A stretch of DNA of 64,000 nt from Tateyamaria sp. ANG-S1 (lineage in GTDB: Bacteria; Pseudomonadota; Alphaproteobacteria; Rhodobacterales; Rhodobacteraceae): contig NZ_JWLL01000006.1 of assembly GCF_000814025.1 (NCBI RefSeq), positions 248,001 to 312,000 of the forward strand, in the 5' to 3' direction. Made by a program: the position numbers and the translations under genes. Shown in pieces: positions 27,654 to 37,979 of this stretch. Position 1 is the first letter of the stretch. Every line of letters starts with the position of its first letter. The notes beneath the pieces were generated by a model that was not told the DNA's origin, did not search any database, and saw nothing but the letters and a program-made list of their open reading frames with translations.

Positions 27654-29723
27654 ATGGGGCTGCGGCATGCAATGCTGATCCAGCGCGGGCACCTGTTTGG
27701 CTGGTGTCCGGTGGGTATGGCGTGCGGGATCGCTCTCTTCTTCGGGCTGAAGTTCGAGCCCTCCACCGCCATGATTACCATCATTGGCACCGTTGGCGCG
27801 CTTATCGCCATCGGCTCCCGGCGTATGGGTGAGTTGATTTCGCCCATCTTCGTCTTTGCCGCCATGATCGCGCTCGGCTTCTTCTTGGCAGGGTGGCGGT
27901 CGCATTCGGTCGCGGGGCCCGTACTCGATTGGCGGTACTATGGCCCAGTCGAGGGGCGGATCGTGGGCATGGACCGCAGCGCGTCGGACGCCGTGCGGCT
28001 GACCCTTGATCATGTCAAACTGGACCGCGTGGCCCCTGCGGACACGCCAACGCGGGTGCGTATTTCGCTCCATGGCGACAGTGCCATTGGCGTCGCGCCC
28101 GAGCCGGGGCTGCGCGTGATGACGACCGCGCATCTGGGCCCGCCCGGCGGCCCGGTCGAGCCGGGCGGCTTCGACTTCCAGCGCCACGCTTGGTTCGCGG
28201 AGCTTGGGGCGGTGGGCTACACCCGTGTGCCGCTGGTCGCCATAAGCGTGGCGGAGTTTGATCTGCGCCAGACGATCTTTCGCATCCGCATGACCGTATC
28301 GGCCCATGTGCAAGCCGCTTTGCCCGGCGATGTCGGCGGCTTTGCAGCGGCAGTGACCACGGGTGACCGCAGCGGGATCAGTCAGGACGCGCTAGAGGAC
28401 TTGCGCGCCTCGAACACCGCCCACTTGCTTGCCATTTCCGGGCTGCATATGGGTCTTCTGTCGGGCTTCGTCTTTGGCCTCCTGCGTCTCCTTTTTGCGC
28501 TGATTCCCCATGTCGCGCTGCATTGGCCCGCGCGCAAACTGGCAGCGTTCGGTGCCTTGATCGCTGCGGCCGTGTACCTCGCCTTGTCAGGCGGAAATGT
28601 CGCCACCGAACGCGCCTTTGTCATGGTGGCGGTGGCGCTTTGCGCGATCCTCGTCAACAGGCGGGCCATCAGCCTGCGTGCGGTCGCCATGGCTGCCATC
28701 ATCGTCTTGACCTTGCAGCCTGAGGCATTGATGGGGCCGGGCTTCCAGATGTCCTTTGCCGCAACTACGGCGCTTGTGGCCGTATTCGGCTGGATCAGGG
28801 ATATGGAGTGGACGCTGGGTCCCAAATGGCTGCAACCGGTGGTCGGTGTCGTCATCTCGTCCGCCGTCGCCGGGTTGGCGACAGCGCCCATCGGGGCCGC
28901 GCATTTCAACACGATGGCGCATTACGGGCTGATCGCGAACCTCGCGAGCGTGCCGCTGATGGGCGTTCTGGTCATCCCGGCGGCTGTGCTGGCCCTTGTG
29001 CTTGCGCCGGTGGGCCTCGACATCATCGGGTTATGGCTGATGGGGGCGGGTTTGCGCTGGATCCTCTGGGTGGCCGACATGGTGTCCGGGCTCGATGGGG
29101 CGCAAGGCTATGTGGCCGGGCCAAGTGCCGTTGTTCTGCCCCTGATCGCCATGGGTATGCTCTTTGTAATTCTATGGCAGGGGCGCGCGCGTTTTGCGGG
29201 TGTGCTGCCCGTGATCCTGGGCCTTGCACTGTGGCAGTCCGGATCACGTCCGCATGTCTTGATTGCGGACACAGGCGGCCTCGTCGGTCTGATGACCGAG
29301 CACGGGCGCGCACTCAGCAGACCCAAGGGGGCAGGGTTTGTCGCGCGCAACTGGCTTGAGAATGACGGGGAGGGGATTGATCAGGCCACGGCGGCCGAGC
29401 GTTGGGACAGCGCGCATCTGGTGCAGATCATCCACCTCAGCGGCAAGCGGGCGGCTGCGGGTTTCACCGGATGTACCAAGGGAGAGATCGTTGTCAGCAA
29501 TACTGATCTTGCAGACGCAGATGACATGCCATGTCTCGTCCTGACACCCACCTTGCTGCGGCGCACCGGTGCCATTGCGATTGTAGGTGATGCAGACAAG
29601 TTGAGAATACGAACCGCGCGGGACAGTGCGGGGGATCGCATGTGGTCGGGCTGGGCAAAGTCATCTGCGCCAGAGGTCGGTTTCGACAGCCTGCAACTGC
29701 AGCAGCTTGCACAGAAAAAGTAA
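27654..29723 (+). CDS. comEC: ComEC/Rec2-family DNA uptake channel
   Basis: This 689-residue membrane protein has an N-terminal DUF4131-type OB-like region, then the competence domain with many helices. The family signature is NTAHLLAISGLHMGLLSG near residue 255, followed by LSGGNVATERAFVMV and PGFQMSFAATTALVA. ComEC carries single-stranded DNA across the inner membrane in natural transformation. The C-terminal part after about residue 540 corresponds in place to the metallo-beta-lactamase-like domain, but I see no HxHxDH motif. It may therefore lack nuclease activity. Confidence 0.9.
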   Translation: MGLRHAMLIQRGHLFGWCPVGMACGIALFFGLKFEPSTAMITIIGTVGALIAIGSRRMGELISPIFVFAAMIALGFFLAGWRSHSVAGPVLDWRYYGPVEGRIVGMDRSASDAVRLTLDHVKLDRVAPADTPTRVRISLHGDSAIGVAPEPGLRVMTTAHLGPPGGPVEPGGFDFQRHAWFAELGAVGYTRVPLVAISVAEFDLRQTIFRIRMTVSAHVQAALPGDVGGFAAAVTTGDRSGISQDALEDLRASNTAHLLAISGLHMGLLSGFVFGLLRLLFALIPHVALHWPARKLAAFGALIAAAVYLALSGGNVATERAFVMVAVALCAILVNRRAISLRAVAMAAIIVLTLQPEALMGPGFQMSFAATTALVAVFGWIRDMEWTLGPKWLQPVVGVVISSAVAGLATAPIGAAHFNTMAHYGLIANLASVPLMGVLVIPAAVLALVLAPVGLDIIGLWLMGAGLRWILWVADMVSGLDGAQGYVAGPSAVVLPLIAMGMLFVILWQGRARFAGVLPVILGLALWQSGSRPHVLIADTGGLVGLMTEHGRALSRPKGAGFVARNWLENDGEGIDQATAAERWDSAHLVQIIHLSGKRAAAGFTGCTKGEIVVSNTDLADADDMPCLVLTPTLLRRTGAIAIVGDADKLRIRTARDSAGDRMWSGWAKSSAPEVGFDSLQLQQLAQKK

Positions 29724-29742
29724 GGCGGACCCGTGGTCCGCC
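29724..29742. terminator. Hairpin between convergent comEC and lexA
   Basis: GGCGGACC-CGT-GGTCCGCC is a perfect 8-bp stem beginning right after the comEC stop. On the minus strand it is followed by TTACTTTTT, so it most likely terminates lexA. Confidence 0.75.
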
Positions 29743-29762
29743 CTGTTCATTGCATGATGTGA

Positions 29763-30461
29763 TCAGTAGGTTCGGATCAGCCCGACCAGACGGCCCTGCA
29801 CCTTGACCTGACCCACCGGGAACACACGGGTTTCATAGGCCGGGTTCGCGGCTTCCAGCGCAATCGTATCGCCCTTGCGCATGTAGCGTTTCAGCGTCGC
29901 CTCGTGATCCTCGACCAACGCGACAACGATGTCGCCATTGTCGGCAGAGGATGTTTCGCGGATTACCACCACATCGCCGTCATTGATGCCCGCGTCGATC
30001 ATCGAATCGCCCTTGACCTCAAGCGCATAGTGATCGCCCTGGCCCGACAGCATCTGCCCCGGCACAGCCACCGAATGGGATACCTCGGAAATAGCAGAGA
30101 TTGGTACACCGGCCGCAATCCGGCCCATCACGGGCAGCTCGACAGCATGCGTCGCCTCGACCGGTCGGGCAGAGGCGGGGGGAGGCATGTCCGGCTTGTC
30201 GCCGTCGATCACCTTGGGTTGGAAACCGCTGGGCGCGCCGCCCAGGCTTTCTGGCAGGCGTACAACTTCGATGGCCCGCGCCCGATGGGCGAGACGGCGG
30301 ATGAACCCACGCTCCTCCAGCGCCGTGATCAGCCGGTGAATGCCGGATTTGGAGCGCAGGTCGAGCGCTTCCTTCATCTCGTCAAAGCTGGGCGGCACGC
30401 CGTCCCGTTGAACCCGTTTGTGAATGAATTCCAGCAGATCAAGCTGCTTTTTGGTCAGCAC
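29763..30461 (-). CDS. lexA: LexA repressor
   Basis: This 232-residue SOS repressor has an N-terminal winged helix ([16 protein letters not shown]...[16 protein letters not shown]), a proline-rich linker, and a C-terminal S24 peptidase domain. Self-cleavage is expected between Ala117 and Gly118 in RIAAGVPIS. The catalytic pair is Ser153 in [10 protein letters not shown] and Lys191 in ATLKRY. RecA filaments trigger cleavage and derepress DNA-repair genes. A GTTC-N7-GTTC SOS box lies 34 bp upstream of the start, so the gene is very probably autoregulated. Confidence 0.97.
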   Translation of the reverse strand: MLTKKQLDLLEFIHKRVQRDGVPPSFDEMKEALDLRSKSGIHRLITALEERGFIRRLAHRARAIEVVRLPESLGGAPSGFQPKVIDGDKPDMPPPASARPVEATHAVELPVMGRIAAGVPISAISEVSHSVAVPGQMLSGQGDHYALEVKGDSMIDAGINDGDVVVIRETSSADNGDIVVALVEDHEATLKRYMRKGDTIALEAANPAYETRVFPVGQVKVQGRLVGLIRTY

Positions 30462-30494
30462 TGTTCGTCCTCCAAACCCTGTTGGTTTGGGTTT

Positions 30495-30509
30495 GTTCTA
30501 TGGACGTTC
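30495..30509 (-). promoter_or_regulatory. LexA operator (alphaproteobacterial SOS box)
   Basis: GTTCTATGGACGTTC is an exact GTTC-N7-GTTC direct repeat, the LexA site known from alphaproteobacteria. It lies between the moeA stop and the lexA start. Confidence 0.9.
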
Positions 30510-30527
30510 TCGTTTTGTGTCAACTCC

Positions 30528-31703
30528 TTAGGTCAGCGGGACCACATCGACCACATCTCCGGTCGCACGTGCCGGGTCGCTTGAGGGACGCACGATCAGG
30601 GCGTTGGCATTGGCAAGCACGCTCAAAAGCGAGCTGTCTTGTAGCCCTGCATCGGCCACTTTGCCGTCTTTCATCAAAGCGCGCATATAGTGCTCACGCG
30701 GGCCGTTGGCGGCCAGAGGTGCTGAAAGAGGCATCTGAACACGCGGCGCGGCTTCCTGACCCAGCCCTTGCATCGCCCGGATCATCGGCGTCAGGAACAC
30801 CGTTCCACACACCATCGCAGATACAGGGTTGCCGGGCAGCCCGACAATTGGAACACCATTCAAGCGCCCAGCCATCAGCGGTTTGCCGGGCCGCATAGCT
30901 ACCTTGTAGAAACTGCGGTCCATTCCCAATTCGCCCGCGACATGTCCCACCAGATCGTGGTCGCCCACGGACGCACCGCCGATGGTGACGATCAGATCGG
31001 CACCTTGGGTGAGACCGAAAACAGTTGTCAACGACACCGCGCTGTCGCGCGCGATGGGCAACAATCGAGGCTCTGCACCAACGCGGCGCAACATGGCAGC
31101 AAGGCCGAAGCTGTTCGACGCGATGATCTGGTCCGGGCCGGGGTCTTCGCCGGGCATGACCAGCTCATCCCCCGTGGCAATCAGCGCAACCACTGGTTTG
31201 CGTCGGACGGGGACGGTTGCGACGTTCATCGAGGCGAGCAGGGCGATGTCGGCGGGCGCCAGGATGCGCGGCGCGTCCAGCGTGTCGCCCGCTTCAAAGT
31301 CGATGCCAGCCGGCCGGATGTTGTCCTTGGACCCCGGCTCATCCGTGATGGTGATCAGATCGCCGCTGCGGGTGACATCTTCTTGGATTACGACCTTGTC
31401 GGCGCCATCGGGCACAGGGGCACCGGTGAAGATGCGCACGGCCTGACCCGCACCAACGGTGCCGGACCAACCATGACCTGCCGCCGCTTCGCCCACTACC
31501 TTAAACTGTGCATGCAGGTCCGCCTCGACGCCTTTAAGCGCATAGCCGTCCATTGAAGAGGCCGCGAAAGGCGGCTGTGTCCTGCGCGCCGCCACCGGTT
31601 CGGCCAACACGCGGCCATCCGCCTCGAGCAGCGGCACATGTTCGACCGGCATCTCGTCTGCGAGGGCAAAGAGATGGCTCAGCGCCTCTGCAACCGTGAT
31701 CAT
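30528..31703 (-). CDS. moeA: Molybdopterin molybdenumtransferase
   Basis: This 391-residue enzyme inserts molybdate into adenylylated molybdopterin, the last general step of molybdenum cofactor synthesis. The SMDGYAL block near residue 50, GDELVMPGE near 178, and [13 protein letters not shown] near 240 are typical of MoeA. The start overlaps the moaC stop (ATGA), so the two are translationally coupled. It is the last gene of the trpG-trpD-trpC-moaC-moeA run. Confidence 0.96.
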   Translation of the reverse strand: MITVAEALSHLFALADEMPVEHVPLLEADGRVLAEPVAARRTQPPFAASSMDGYALKGVEADLHAQFKVVGEAAAGHGWSGTVGAGQAVRIFTGAPVPDGADKVVIQEDVTRSGDLITITDEPGSKDNIRPAGIDFEAGDTLDAPRILAPADIALLASMNVATVPVRRKPVVALIATGDELVMPGEDPGPDQIIASNSFGLAAMLRRVGAEPRLLPIARDSAVSLTTVFGLTQGADLIVTIGGASVGDHDLVGHVAGELGMDRSFYKVAMRPGKPLMAGRLNGVPIVGLPGNPVSAMVCGTVFLTPMIRAMQGLGQEAAPRVQMPLSAPLAANGPREHYMRALMKDGKVADAGLQDSSLLSVLANANALIVRPSSDPARATGDVVDVVPLT

Positions 31704-32173
31704 GTCGCCTCGTAACGCCCTGATTTGCCGCCATCTTTGAGCACAACACGCAGGCCGCCGATCTCGATGCCCTTGTCGACAGCCTTGACCATGTCATGCA
31801 CCGTCAGCGCGGCGGTCGAGGCGGCGGTCAGCGCCTCCATCTCCACCCCGGTCTGGCCTGTGGTCTTGACTGTCGCGGTGATGCGCAGGCCGGGCAGCTC
31901 GGCATCAGGCTCCAGATCGACGGATACCTTGGTGATGGGCAGCGGGTGACAGAGCGGGATCAGGTCGGCGGTACGCTTGGCGCCCATGATGCCTGCAAGG
32001 CGGGCGACACCGATGACATCCCCTTTCTTGGCGCGACCTTCAGTAATGGTTTCAAAGGTTTCGCGCTTCATTTTTACGAAAGCTTCGGCCACGGCGATAC
32101 GGTCGGTGACATCCTTGTCGGACACATCCACCATATGGGCCGCACCCTGATCATCGAAATGCGTTAGACCCAT
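31700..32173 (-). CDS. moaC: Cyclic pyranopterin monophosphate synthase
   Basis: This 157-residue enzyme makes cyclic pyranopterin monophosphate from the MoaA product in the first stage of molybdenum cofactor synthesis. The family blocks [39 protein letters not shown] and [27 protein letters not shown] are present. The start directly abuts the trpC stop with no spacer, and the stop overlaps moeA. Confidence 0.97.
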   Translation of the reverse strand: MGLTHFDDQGAAHMVDVSDKDVTDRIAVAEAFVKMKRETFETITEGRAKKGDVIGVARLAGIMGAKRTADLIPLCHPLPITKVSVDLEPDAELPGLRITATVKTTGQTGVEMEALTAASTAALTVHDMVKAVDKGIEIGGLRVVLKDGGKSGRYEAT

Positions 32174-32989
32174 CTACATGCCTCCCCCGGATGTGAGCGG
32201 ATTGGCCAGCAGCGCCCGTGTGGCGGCCGCCACATCGTCCTGCCGCATCAGGCTTTCACCGATCAGGAAGGTGCGCGCGCCGTACATCGCCAGATCCGCC
32301 AGATCCTCGGGCGTGTTCAGCCCGCTTTCGGCGACGATCGTGCGATCGGCTGGCACCTGTTTTGACAGGGTGCGGGTCGTGTCCAGCGTGACCTCGAATG
32401 TCTTCAGATTGCGGTTGTTGATCCCCATCAGCGGGCTTTTGAGAGCCGTGGCGCGGGCCAACTCGTCCGCATCATGGACCTCCAGCAGCACGTCCATGCC
32501 CCACTCGAATGCGGCTTCCTCCAGCTCATGCGCCTGCGCATCGCTGACCGACGCCATGATGATCAGGATGCAATCGGCCCCCAGCGCGCGGGCCTCGGCC
32601 ACCTGGTAGGTGTCGTACATGAAATCCTTGCGCAAGGCGGGCAGGGCACATGCGTCGCGGGCCTGGGTCAAGAAGTCCTTGGCCCCCTGAAAGCTGGGCG
32701 TATCTGTTAGCACCGACAGGCAGGTCGCACCACCGTCTTCATAGGCCTTGGCGAGCGTCGCAGGATCAAAATCCTCGCGGATCAGACCCTTGGATGGGCT
32801 GGCCTTTTTGATTTCGGCAATCAGGCCATATGCCTCGCGGTTCGCCATCTGCAGCGCTTGAGCAAAGGGTCGAACGGGGGAGGCTTCGCGCGCTTCGGCC
32901 TCCACCGCCTCAAGCGGCTTGGCCGCCTTGTCGGCGGCCACCTCTTCGAGCTTGTAGGCTTTGATCTTGTCGAGGATCGTATCTGTCAT
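32174..32989 (-). CDS. trpC: Indole-3-glycerol phosphate synthase
   Basis: This 271-residue TIM-barrel enzyme closes the indole ring in tryptophan synthesis. Typical blocks are [66 protein letters not shown] and [15 protein letters not shown]. The catalytic Lys and Glu residues lie in the first and last of these. It follows trpD after a 75-bp gap that holds a hairpin repeat, and is directly followed by moaC. Confidence 0.97.
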   Translation of the reverse strand: MTDTILDKIKAYKLEEVAADKAAKPLEAVEAEAREASPVRPFAQALQMANREAYGLIAEIKKASPSKGLIREDFDPATLAKAYEDGGATCLSVLTDTPSFQGAKDFLTQARDACALPALRKDFMYDTYQVAEARALGADCILIIMASVSDAQAHELEEAAFEWGMDVLLEVHDADELARATALKSPLMGINNRNLKTFEVTLDTTRTLSKQVPADRTIVAESGLNTPEDLADLAMYGARTFLIGESLMRQDDVAAATRALLANPLTSGGGM

Positions 32990-33015
32990 CTGTCGCGCTG
33001 TGTTTGGCGGCGGAA

Positions 33016-33060
33016 CCGGGGGCCAGCCCCCGGACCCCCGGGATTTTTTGAAACAGAGAA
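33016..33060 (+). repeat. Dispersed intergenic hairpin element, copy 2
   Basis: CCGGGGGCCAGCCCCCGG forms a hairpin, followed by ACCCCCGGGATTTTTTGAAACAGAG. The head matches the copies at 18202 and 57836, while the TTTTTTGAAACAG tail matches the element at 36348 and 53834. It sits between trpD and trpC inside an operon. Confidence 0.55.
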
Positions 33061-33064
33061 GGGA

Positions 33065-34084
33065 CTAGGCCGCACTCTGGGTGATGTCTGCTACCGCTTT
33101 GATCTTAGCCTTTGCGGCGCCGCTGTCGATGCTTTCGGCGGCGAGGGCGACCCCGTCCTGTAGCGTGTCGGCACGGCCTGCGATGTTCAGGGCGGCGGCG
33201 GAGTTCAGCAATACCGCATCGCGATAGGCGCCGGGCGCGCCATCAAGCAATGCGGCAAAGGCTTGGGCATTCTCTTCGGGTGTGCCACCGACAATCGCCT
33301 CGAACGGGTGGGTCGGCAGACCTGCCTTTTCCGGGTGCACCTCGAAATCGGTGACGGCCCCATTTTCAAGGGCTGAGACCCAGGACACCCCGGTGATCGT
33401 CAACTCGTCCGTGCCGTCCGATCCGTGCACGAGCCACGCGGCGTCGGAGCCGAGCTGCGCCAACGTCTCTGCCATCGGCCGGATCAGGTCGCGGGAAAAG
33501 GCGCCGGTGAGCTGGCGTTTGACCCCGGCGGGATTGGTGAGCGGCCCGAGGATATTGAAGATCGTGCGCGTGCCCAACTCGGCCCGCGTGGGCATCACAT
33601 GCGCAATCGCAGGGTGGTGCATGGGCGCCATCATGAAGCCGATGCCAGCGCCCTCAAGCGCCTGTTCAACAACCTCTGCACCGACCATGACATTGATGCC
33701 CATCTGGGTCAGCGCGTCTGCGGCACCTGATTTGGAACTGAGGTTGCGGTTGCCGTGCTTGGCGACGGTCACGCCAGCACCTGCCACGACAAAGGCCGTC
33801 GCGGTCGAGATGTTCAGCGTGCCCTTGCCATCGCCACCGGTGCCCACGATGTCCATCGCCCCCTCGGGCGCTTTGACCTTGTTGCACTTGGCGCGCATGA
33901 CGGCAGCGGCGGCTGCATATTCGTCAACTGTCTCGCCGCGCGTGCGCAGCGCCATGAGCAAACCACCGATCTGGCTGGGGGTCGCTTCGCCGTCAAACAG
34001 GATTTGAAACGCTGCCTCCGCCTGATCCCGGCTGAGCGGTCCATTGGCTGCGGCGTCAATCAGTGGCTTCAGCGCGTCACTCAT
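33065..34084 (-). CDS. trpD: Anthranilate phosphoribosyltransferase
   Basis: This 339-residue enzyme joins anthranilate and PRPP. The phosphate-binding [25 protein letters not shown] block near residue 81 and [21 protein letters not shown] are diagnostic. The ATG overlaps the trpG stop (ATGA). It is not fused to trpG. Confidence 0.97.
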   Translation of the reverse strand: MSDALKPLIDAAANGPLSRDQAEAAFQILFDGEATPSQIGGLLMALRTRGETVDEYAAAAAVMRAKCNKVKAPEGAMDIVGTGGDGKGTLNISTATAFVVAGAGVTVAKHGNRNLSSKSGAADALTQMGINVMVGAEVVEQALEGAGIGFMMAPMHHPAIAHVMPTRAELGTRTIFNILGPLTNPAGVKRQLTGAFSRDLIRPMAETLAQLGSDAAWLVHGSDGTDELTITGVSWVSALENGAVTDFEVHPEKAGLPTHPFEAIVGGTPEENAQAFAALLDGAPGAYRDAVLLNSAAALNIAGRADTLQDGVALAAESIDSGAAKAKIKAVADITQSAA

Positions 34085-34662
34085 GCCGTCACCGGCATCA
34101 GGTCGAGGAAGTTTTTCAGCATCGCGTGCCCATGTTCCGATCGAATGGATTCGGGATGGAACTGCACGCCGTGAATGGGCAACTCTTTGTGCGCGAGGCC
34201 CATGATGGTGCCATCCTCAAGCGCGCCAGTGACTTCCAGCGCGTCCGGTAGGCTGTCCCGGTCGACGATTAGCGAATGATAGCGCGTCGCCTCGAAGGGC
34301 GTGGGCAAGTCCTTGAACACCGACGCGCCATCGTGATGCATCGTGCCCATCTTGCCATGCACGATCTCGCCCGCCCGCACTACCTTGCCGCCGAAAACCT
34401 GCCCGATGGTCTGATGTCCGAGGCACACGCCCATCAGTGGCGTGCGTGTCTCGGCTGCGGCTTCGGTGAGTGCAAGACAGATGCCCGCCTGATCCGGCAC
34501 ACCGGGCCCTGGCGAGAGCAGAATGCCATCAGGCTTGAGCGCCATCGCCTCCTGCACGTCCAATGCGTCGTTGCGATAGACATGCACATCTGCGCCCAAC
34601 TCGCCCAGATAGTGCACGAGGTTGTAGGTAAAACTGTCGTAATTGTCGATCAGCAGCAGCAT
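34081..34662 (-). CDS. trpG: Anthranilate synthase glutamine amidotransferase subunit
   Basis: This 193-residue class I glutamine amidotransferase begins [26 protein letters not shown]. The catalytic Cys is in [10 protein letters not shown] near residue 80 and the His-Glu pair is in GVQFHPESI near 167. It supplies ammonia to TrpE. TrpG and the folate enzyme PabA are often one dual-use protein. Placement directly before trpD supports the tryptophan role. TrpE is encoded 1.8 kb away beyond a divergent gene. Confidence 0.95.
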   Translation of the reverse strand: MLLLIDNYDSFTYNLVHYLGELGADVHVYRNDALDVQEAMALKPDGILLSPGPGVPDQAGICLALTEAAAETRTPLMGVCLGHQTIGQVFGGKVVRAGEIVHGKMGTMHHDGASVFKDLPTPFEATRYHSLIVDRDSLPDALEVTGALEDGTIMGLAHKELPIHGVQFHPESIRSEHGHAMLKNFLDLMPVTA

Positions 34663-34828
34663 GGGCGTATTCGATGTTCCAAGGGCGCGCGATGGCCGGT
34701 ATAGTTGCGCCTACATGTTCAGGCTTGCCCGCCAGCGTCAAGGGGCGGGCAGGGCCGGAACAACGAGAAGAGCAGGCGGCGGCACATCGCAAAGCGGGGC
34801 CGCAGCGCGACAGGCAAAGAGGTCACAT

Positions 34829-36319
34829 ATGGCACGGGGTTTTCTGAGCGGCATTTTGTGGGGCGGCGTCGTCAGCGTTGCGGGGGCCGCGGCTTTGTCC
34901 ATCGCCAGCGACAGCCCGACAGGGCCAGACGCCGTGGTGCTTGCACCGCAAGGCGCAGATGCACCCCAGACCGGCACCGGTGAGACGCCCCAAACGATAG
35001 GTGACGCTGACCTTGTGCGCGACGGGGATGTACCGCAGGTCGGCAGCCCCGAACCTGACGATGTCACAGCCGCCGAAGCCGCCGGGGCCGACACTCCGAC
35101 CGTTCCGCAGACAGGGGATGCGGAGGATCTCAGCACACCCGCTGATGCAGACGATGGCGCGCGCATTGCCGTGGACAGCACCGCCCCCGCCCAACCCAGC
35201 GTTCAGGGCGATGCGCCAACCGCACCGACGGACGAGACAGAGCTTTCCATTTCCACTGATCCCGCGCAGCCGCCAGCTCCGGATGTCCCGGATGCACCCA
35301 GTGCATTTTCCGAAGAAGCGTCCGTCGTGCCTGATGGCACAGACACACCCGGTGCCGAAGCGCCAGCGCCTGCCGCACCAGGAACCACGCCTGCGCCGCA
35401 AGCGCCCGAAGTGGCCGACAGCCCGGTTGCAGTCGAACCGGACCCTGCACCCGAACAGACCCAGGACCGCACCGCTGGCTTACCTTCCGCCCTCGATCCT
35501 GCAACCGACACCGATCGGCCCAGCATCGGACGACCGGCCACATCGCTCATCGACCGGGACACGGCACCGGACGACACGACCGAAGCCGCGCCAACGGAAA
35601 CGGCCGAGGTCACACCGGCTGGCCCACCGATGGAGGCGTTTGCGGCCCCCTTCGAAAATCCCGAAGACAAGCCGCTGATGTCGATTGTCCTGATCGACAA
35701 CGGCGCGGACCTCACGGGTGGCACCGTTGGCCTCGCCGCCTTGCAAAGCTTTCCCTATCCGCTGTCCTTCGCCGTCAACGCATCCCTTCCCGATGCGGCG
35801 GAACGCGCCGCTGAATACAGGGGGCAGGGGTTCGAGGTGGCGGTTCTGCTCGACATGCCAACGGGCGCCACGGCCGCTGATGCAGAGGTGACGCTGTCCG
35901 CTGCCATCGACGCGGTGCCACAGGCGGTCGCGGTGATGGAGGGCACCGGCATCGGCCTGCAAGAAAGCCGCGACGTGTCGGACCAGGTGGCAGCTGCGGT
36001 GCTCGCCTCCGGCCACGGTCTCGTTCTTCAGTCCAAAGGGCTGAACACTGCGCAAAAACTCGCTGCGCGCGAGGGCGTGCCTGCGGGCCTGATCTTCCGC
36101 GACTTCGACAGTGCCGGACAAACGCCAACCGTGATCCGGCGCTTTCTGGATCAGGCCGCCTTCCGTGCCGGGCAAGAGGGGGCGGTGATCATGGTCGGTC
36201 GCGTGCAGCCCGATACAATCTCGGCCCTGCTGCTCTGGGGCTTGCAGGACCGGGCCGAACGTGTCGCCCTGTCGCCCGTCTCAGCCGCGCTGAAAACGCT
36301 GGCGGAACAGCCGGAATAA
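34829..36319 (+). CDS. Divergent polysaccharide deacetylase family protein
   Basis: This 496-residue protein has an N-terminal membrane segment (MARGFLSGILWGGVVSVAGAAALSI), then about 260 residues of low-complexity Pro/Ala/Thr/Asp linker, then a divergent polysaccharide deacetylase domain beginning MSIVLIDNGADLTGG. The domain is of the YibQ type, in which the catalytic metal site is often incomplete. The start at 34829 is chosen for AAAGAGG upstream; the frame stays open back to 34643. The long linker suggests a cell-wall-spanning or periplasm-spanning arm. It is inserted between trpG and trpE on the opposite strand. Confidence 0.8.
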   Translation: MARGFLSGILWGGVVSVAGAAALSIASDSPTGPDAVVLAPQGADAPQTGTGETPQTIGDADLVRDGDVPQVGSPEPDDVTAAEAAGADTPTVPQTGDAEDLSTPADADDGARIAVDSTAPAQPSVQGDAPTAPTDETELSISTDPAQPPAPDVPDAPSAFSEEASVVPDGTDTPGAEAPAPAAPGTTPAPQAPEVADSPVAVEPDPAPEQTQDRTAGLPSALDPATDTDRPSIGRPATSLIDRDTAPDDTTEAAPTETAEVTPAGPPMEAFAAPFENPEDKPLMSIVLIDNGADLTGGTVGLAALQSFPYPLSFAVNASLPDAAERAAEYRGQGFEVAVLLDMPTGATAADAEVTLSAAIDAVPQAVAVMEGTGIGLQESRDVSDQVAAAVLASGHGLVLQSKGLNTAQKLAAREGVPAGLIFRDFDSAGQTPTVIRRFLDQAAFRAGQEGAVIMVGRVQPDTISALLLWGLQDRAERVALSPVSAALKTLAEQPE

Positions 36320-36347
36320 CGGGGGCAACGGCCCGGGGTACTGCCCA

Positions 36348-36450
36348 GTCGAACCTCAAACAGCGACCAACGGTGTTTGCCGCTACGCAGGCCGGTCCGA
36401 ATTCCCTGTTTCAAAAAAATCCTCCCCGAAGGGCCGGGTTGCCAAAAGCC
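36348..36450 (+). repeat. Dispersed intergenic repeat, copy 1
   Basis: About 100 bp match, in reverse orientation, the segment at 53834-53937. The shared core contains GAATTCCCTGTTTCAAAAAA followed by TCCTCCCCGAAGGGCCGG. It fills the gap between the convergent deacetylase and trpE genes. No coding function is supported. Confidence 0.75.
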
Positions 36451-36470
36451 GGACCTCAGACAAGAGAGAA

Positions 36471-37979
36471 CTACCGGTTGCCACCACCAAACCGCGCCGC
36501 GTCTGCCGCTGCGCGTCGGATCGCACCTGACTTGTGCACGGTTTCCATGAACTCGGCCTCCGGATCGCTGTCATAGACCACACCGCCCCCGGCCTGGATG
36601 TACAACTTCTGGTCCTGCACCACCGCCGTGCGCAGCGCGATACACATGTCCATGTCGCCACCGGCGCTGAAATACCCAACACCGCCGCCATAGACGCCGC
36701 GCTTTTCCGGCTCCAACTCGTCGATGATCTCCATCGCCCGCACCTTGGGCGCACCTGAAACCGTGCCCGCGGGCATCCCGGCAAAGAACGCATCCAGCGC
36801 ATCCTTGCCCTCTGCCAACTCGCCCACGACGTTCGACACGATATGCATGACGTGGCTGTAGCGTTCGACGATGAATTCCTCGGTCGGGCGCACGGTGCCG
36901 ATCCTGGCCACACGGCCCACATCGTTGCGGCCCAGATCCAGCAGCATCAGGTGCTCGGCCAATTCCTTCTTGTCGGCCAGCAGATCGGCCTCCAGCGCGC
37001 GGTCGGCTTCGGGCGTATCCCCGCGGGGACGGGTGCCCGCGATGGGGCGGATGGTCACTTCGCTTCCAAAGACGCGCACCAGAATCTCGGGGCTCGCACC
37101 CACAACCTGAAAGCCGCCGAAGTTGAAATAGAACATGAAGGGCGACGGGTTCGTCCGGCGCAGACTGCGATAAAGCGCAAAGGGCGGCTCGCGGAACTCC
37201 TGCGTCCAACGTTGGGCAGGCACGACCTGAAAGATGTCGCCTGCCTTGATGTACTCGCGGGCCTTCTCAACCGCAGCCTTGTAGCCATCCTTGGTGAAGT
37301 TCGACACAGGCTCAGCCACCTCTGACGCATCACCCAGATCGCGGGTTTCGACGGGCATCGCGCGTTCCAGATCGCGTACCGCATCCATCACCCGTTCGGC
37401 CGCTTGAGCATAGGCCGCGCGGGCAGACTGACCTTCGCTCACCCAAGCAGGAGACACCACAGTGACCTCCCCCTTCACGCCGTCCAAAACAGCCACGACC
37501 GACGGGCGCAGCATCAGCGCATCGGGCAGGCCCAGAGGGTCGGGGTTCACATCCGGCAAACGCTCCACCAGCCGGATCATGTCATAGCCCAGATAGCCAA
37601 AGAGCCCGGCAGCGGCTTGCGGCAAGTCGTCCGGCAGTGCGATACGGCTTTCCTCGATCAGCGCGCGCAGCGCATCAAGAGGGTGGCCAGCGACCGGCTC
37701 GAACGCATCGGCATCATAGCGCGCCATCCGGTTGATCGACGACGCCTCGCCATCGCAGCGCCAGATCAGGTCGGGCTTCATCCCGATGATGGAATAGCGT
37801 CCACGCACCTCGCCGCCGGTGACGGACTCAAGCACAAAGGCGTCCTTCTGCGCGCCCGTCAGCTTCAGCATCAGCGACACGGGCGTGTCGAGATCAGCCG
37901 CCAGACGGGTATAGACCACCTGGTTCTCGCCTGCCGCATAGGCGGCGGCAAAGCTGTCATAGTCCGGAACGAGAGCCAT
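36471..37979 (-). CDS. trpE: Anthranilate synthase component I
   Basis: This 502-residue chorismate-binding enzyme makes anthranilate with ammonia from TrpG. The C-terminal domain blocks IKAGDIFQVVPAQRW, GASPEILVRV, IAGTRPRG, HLMLLDLGRNDVGRVA and GTVSGAPKVRAMEIIDELEPEKRGVYGG are complete. The N-terminal feedback-site region is present. Its start overlaps the stop of the ppiD-like gene by one base (TGATG), so the two are coupled. No tryptophan leader peptide is possible here because the upstream gene overlaps. Confidence 0.97.
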   Translation of the reverse strand: MALVPDYDSFAAAYAAGENQVVYTRLAADLDTPVSLMLKLTGAQKDAFVLESVTGGEVRGRYSIIGMKPDLIWRCDGEASSINRMARYDADAFEPVAGHPLDALRALIEESRIALPDDLPQAAAGLFGYLGYDMIRLVERLPDVNPDPLGLPDALMLRPSVVAVLDGVKGEVTVVSPAWVSEGQSARAAYAQAAERVMDAVRDLERAMPVETRDLGDASEVAEPVSNFTKDGYKAAVEKAREYIKAGDIFQVVPAQRWTQEFREPPFALYRSLRRTNPSPFMFYFNFGGFQVVGASPEILVRVFGSEVTIRPIAGTRPRGDTPEADRALEADLLADKKELAEHLMLLDLGRNDVGRVARIGTVRPTEEFIVERYSHVMHIVSNVVGELAEGKDALDAFFAGMPAGTVSGAPKVRAMEIIDELEPEKRGVYGGGVGYFSAGGDMDMCIALRTAVVQDQKLYIQAGGGVVYDSDPEAEFMETVHKSGAIRRAAADAARFGGGNR

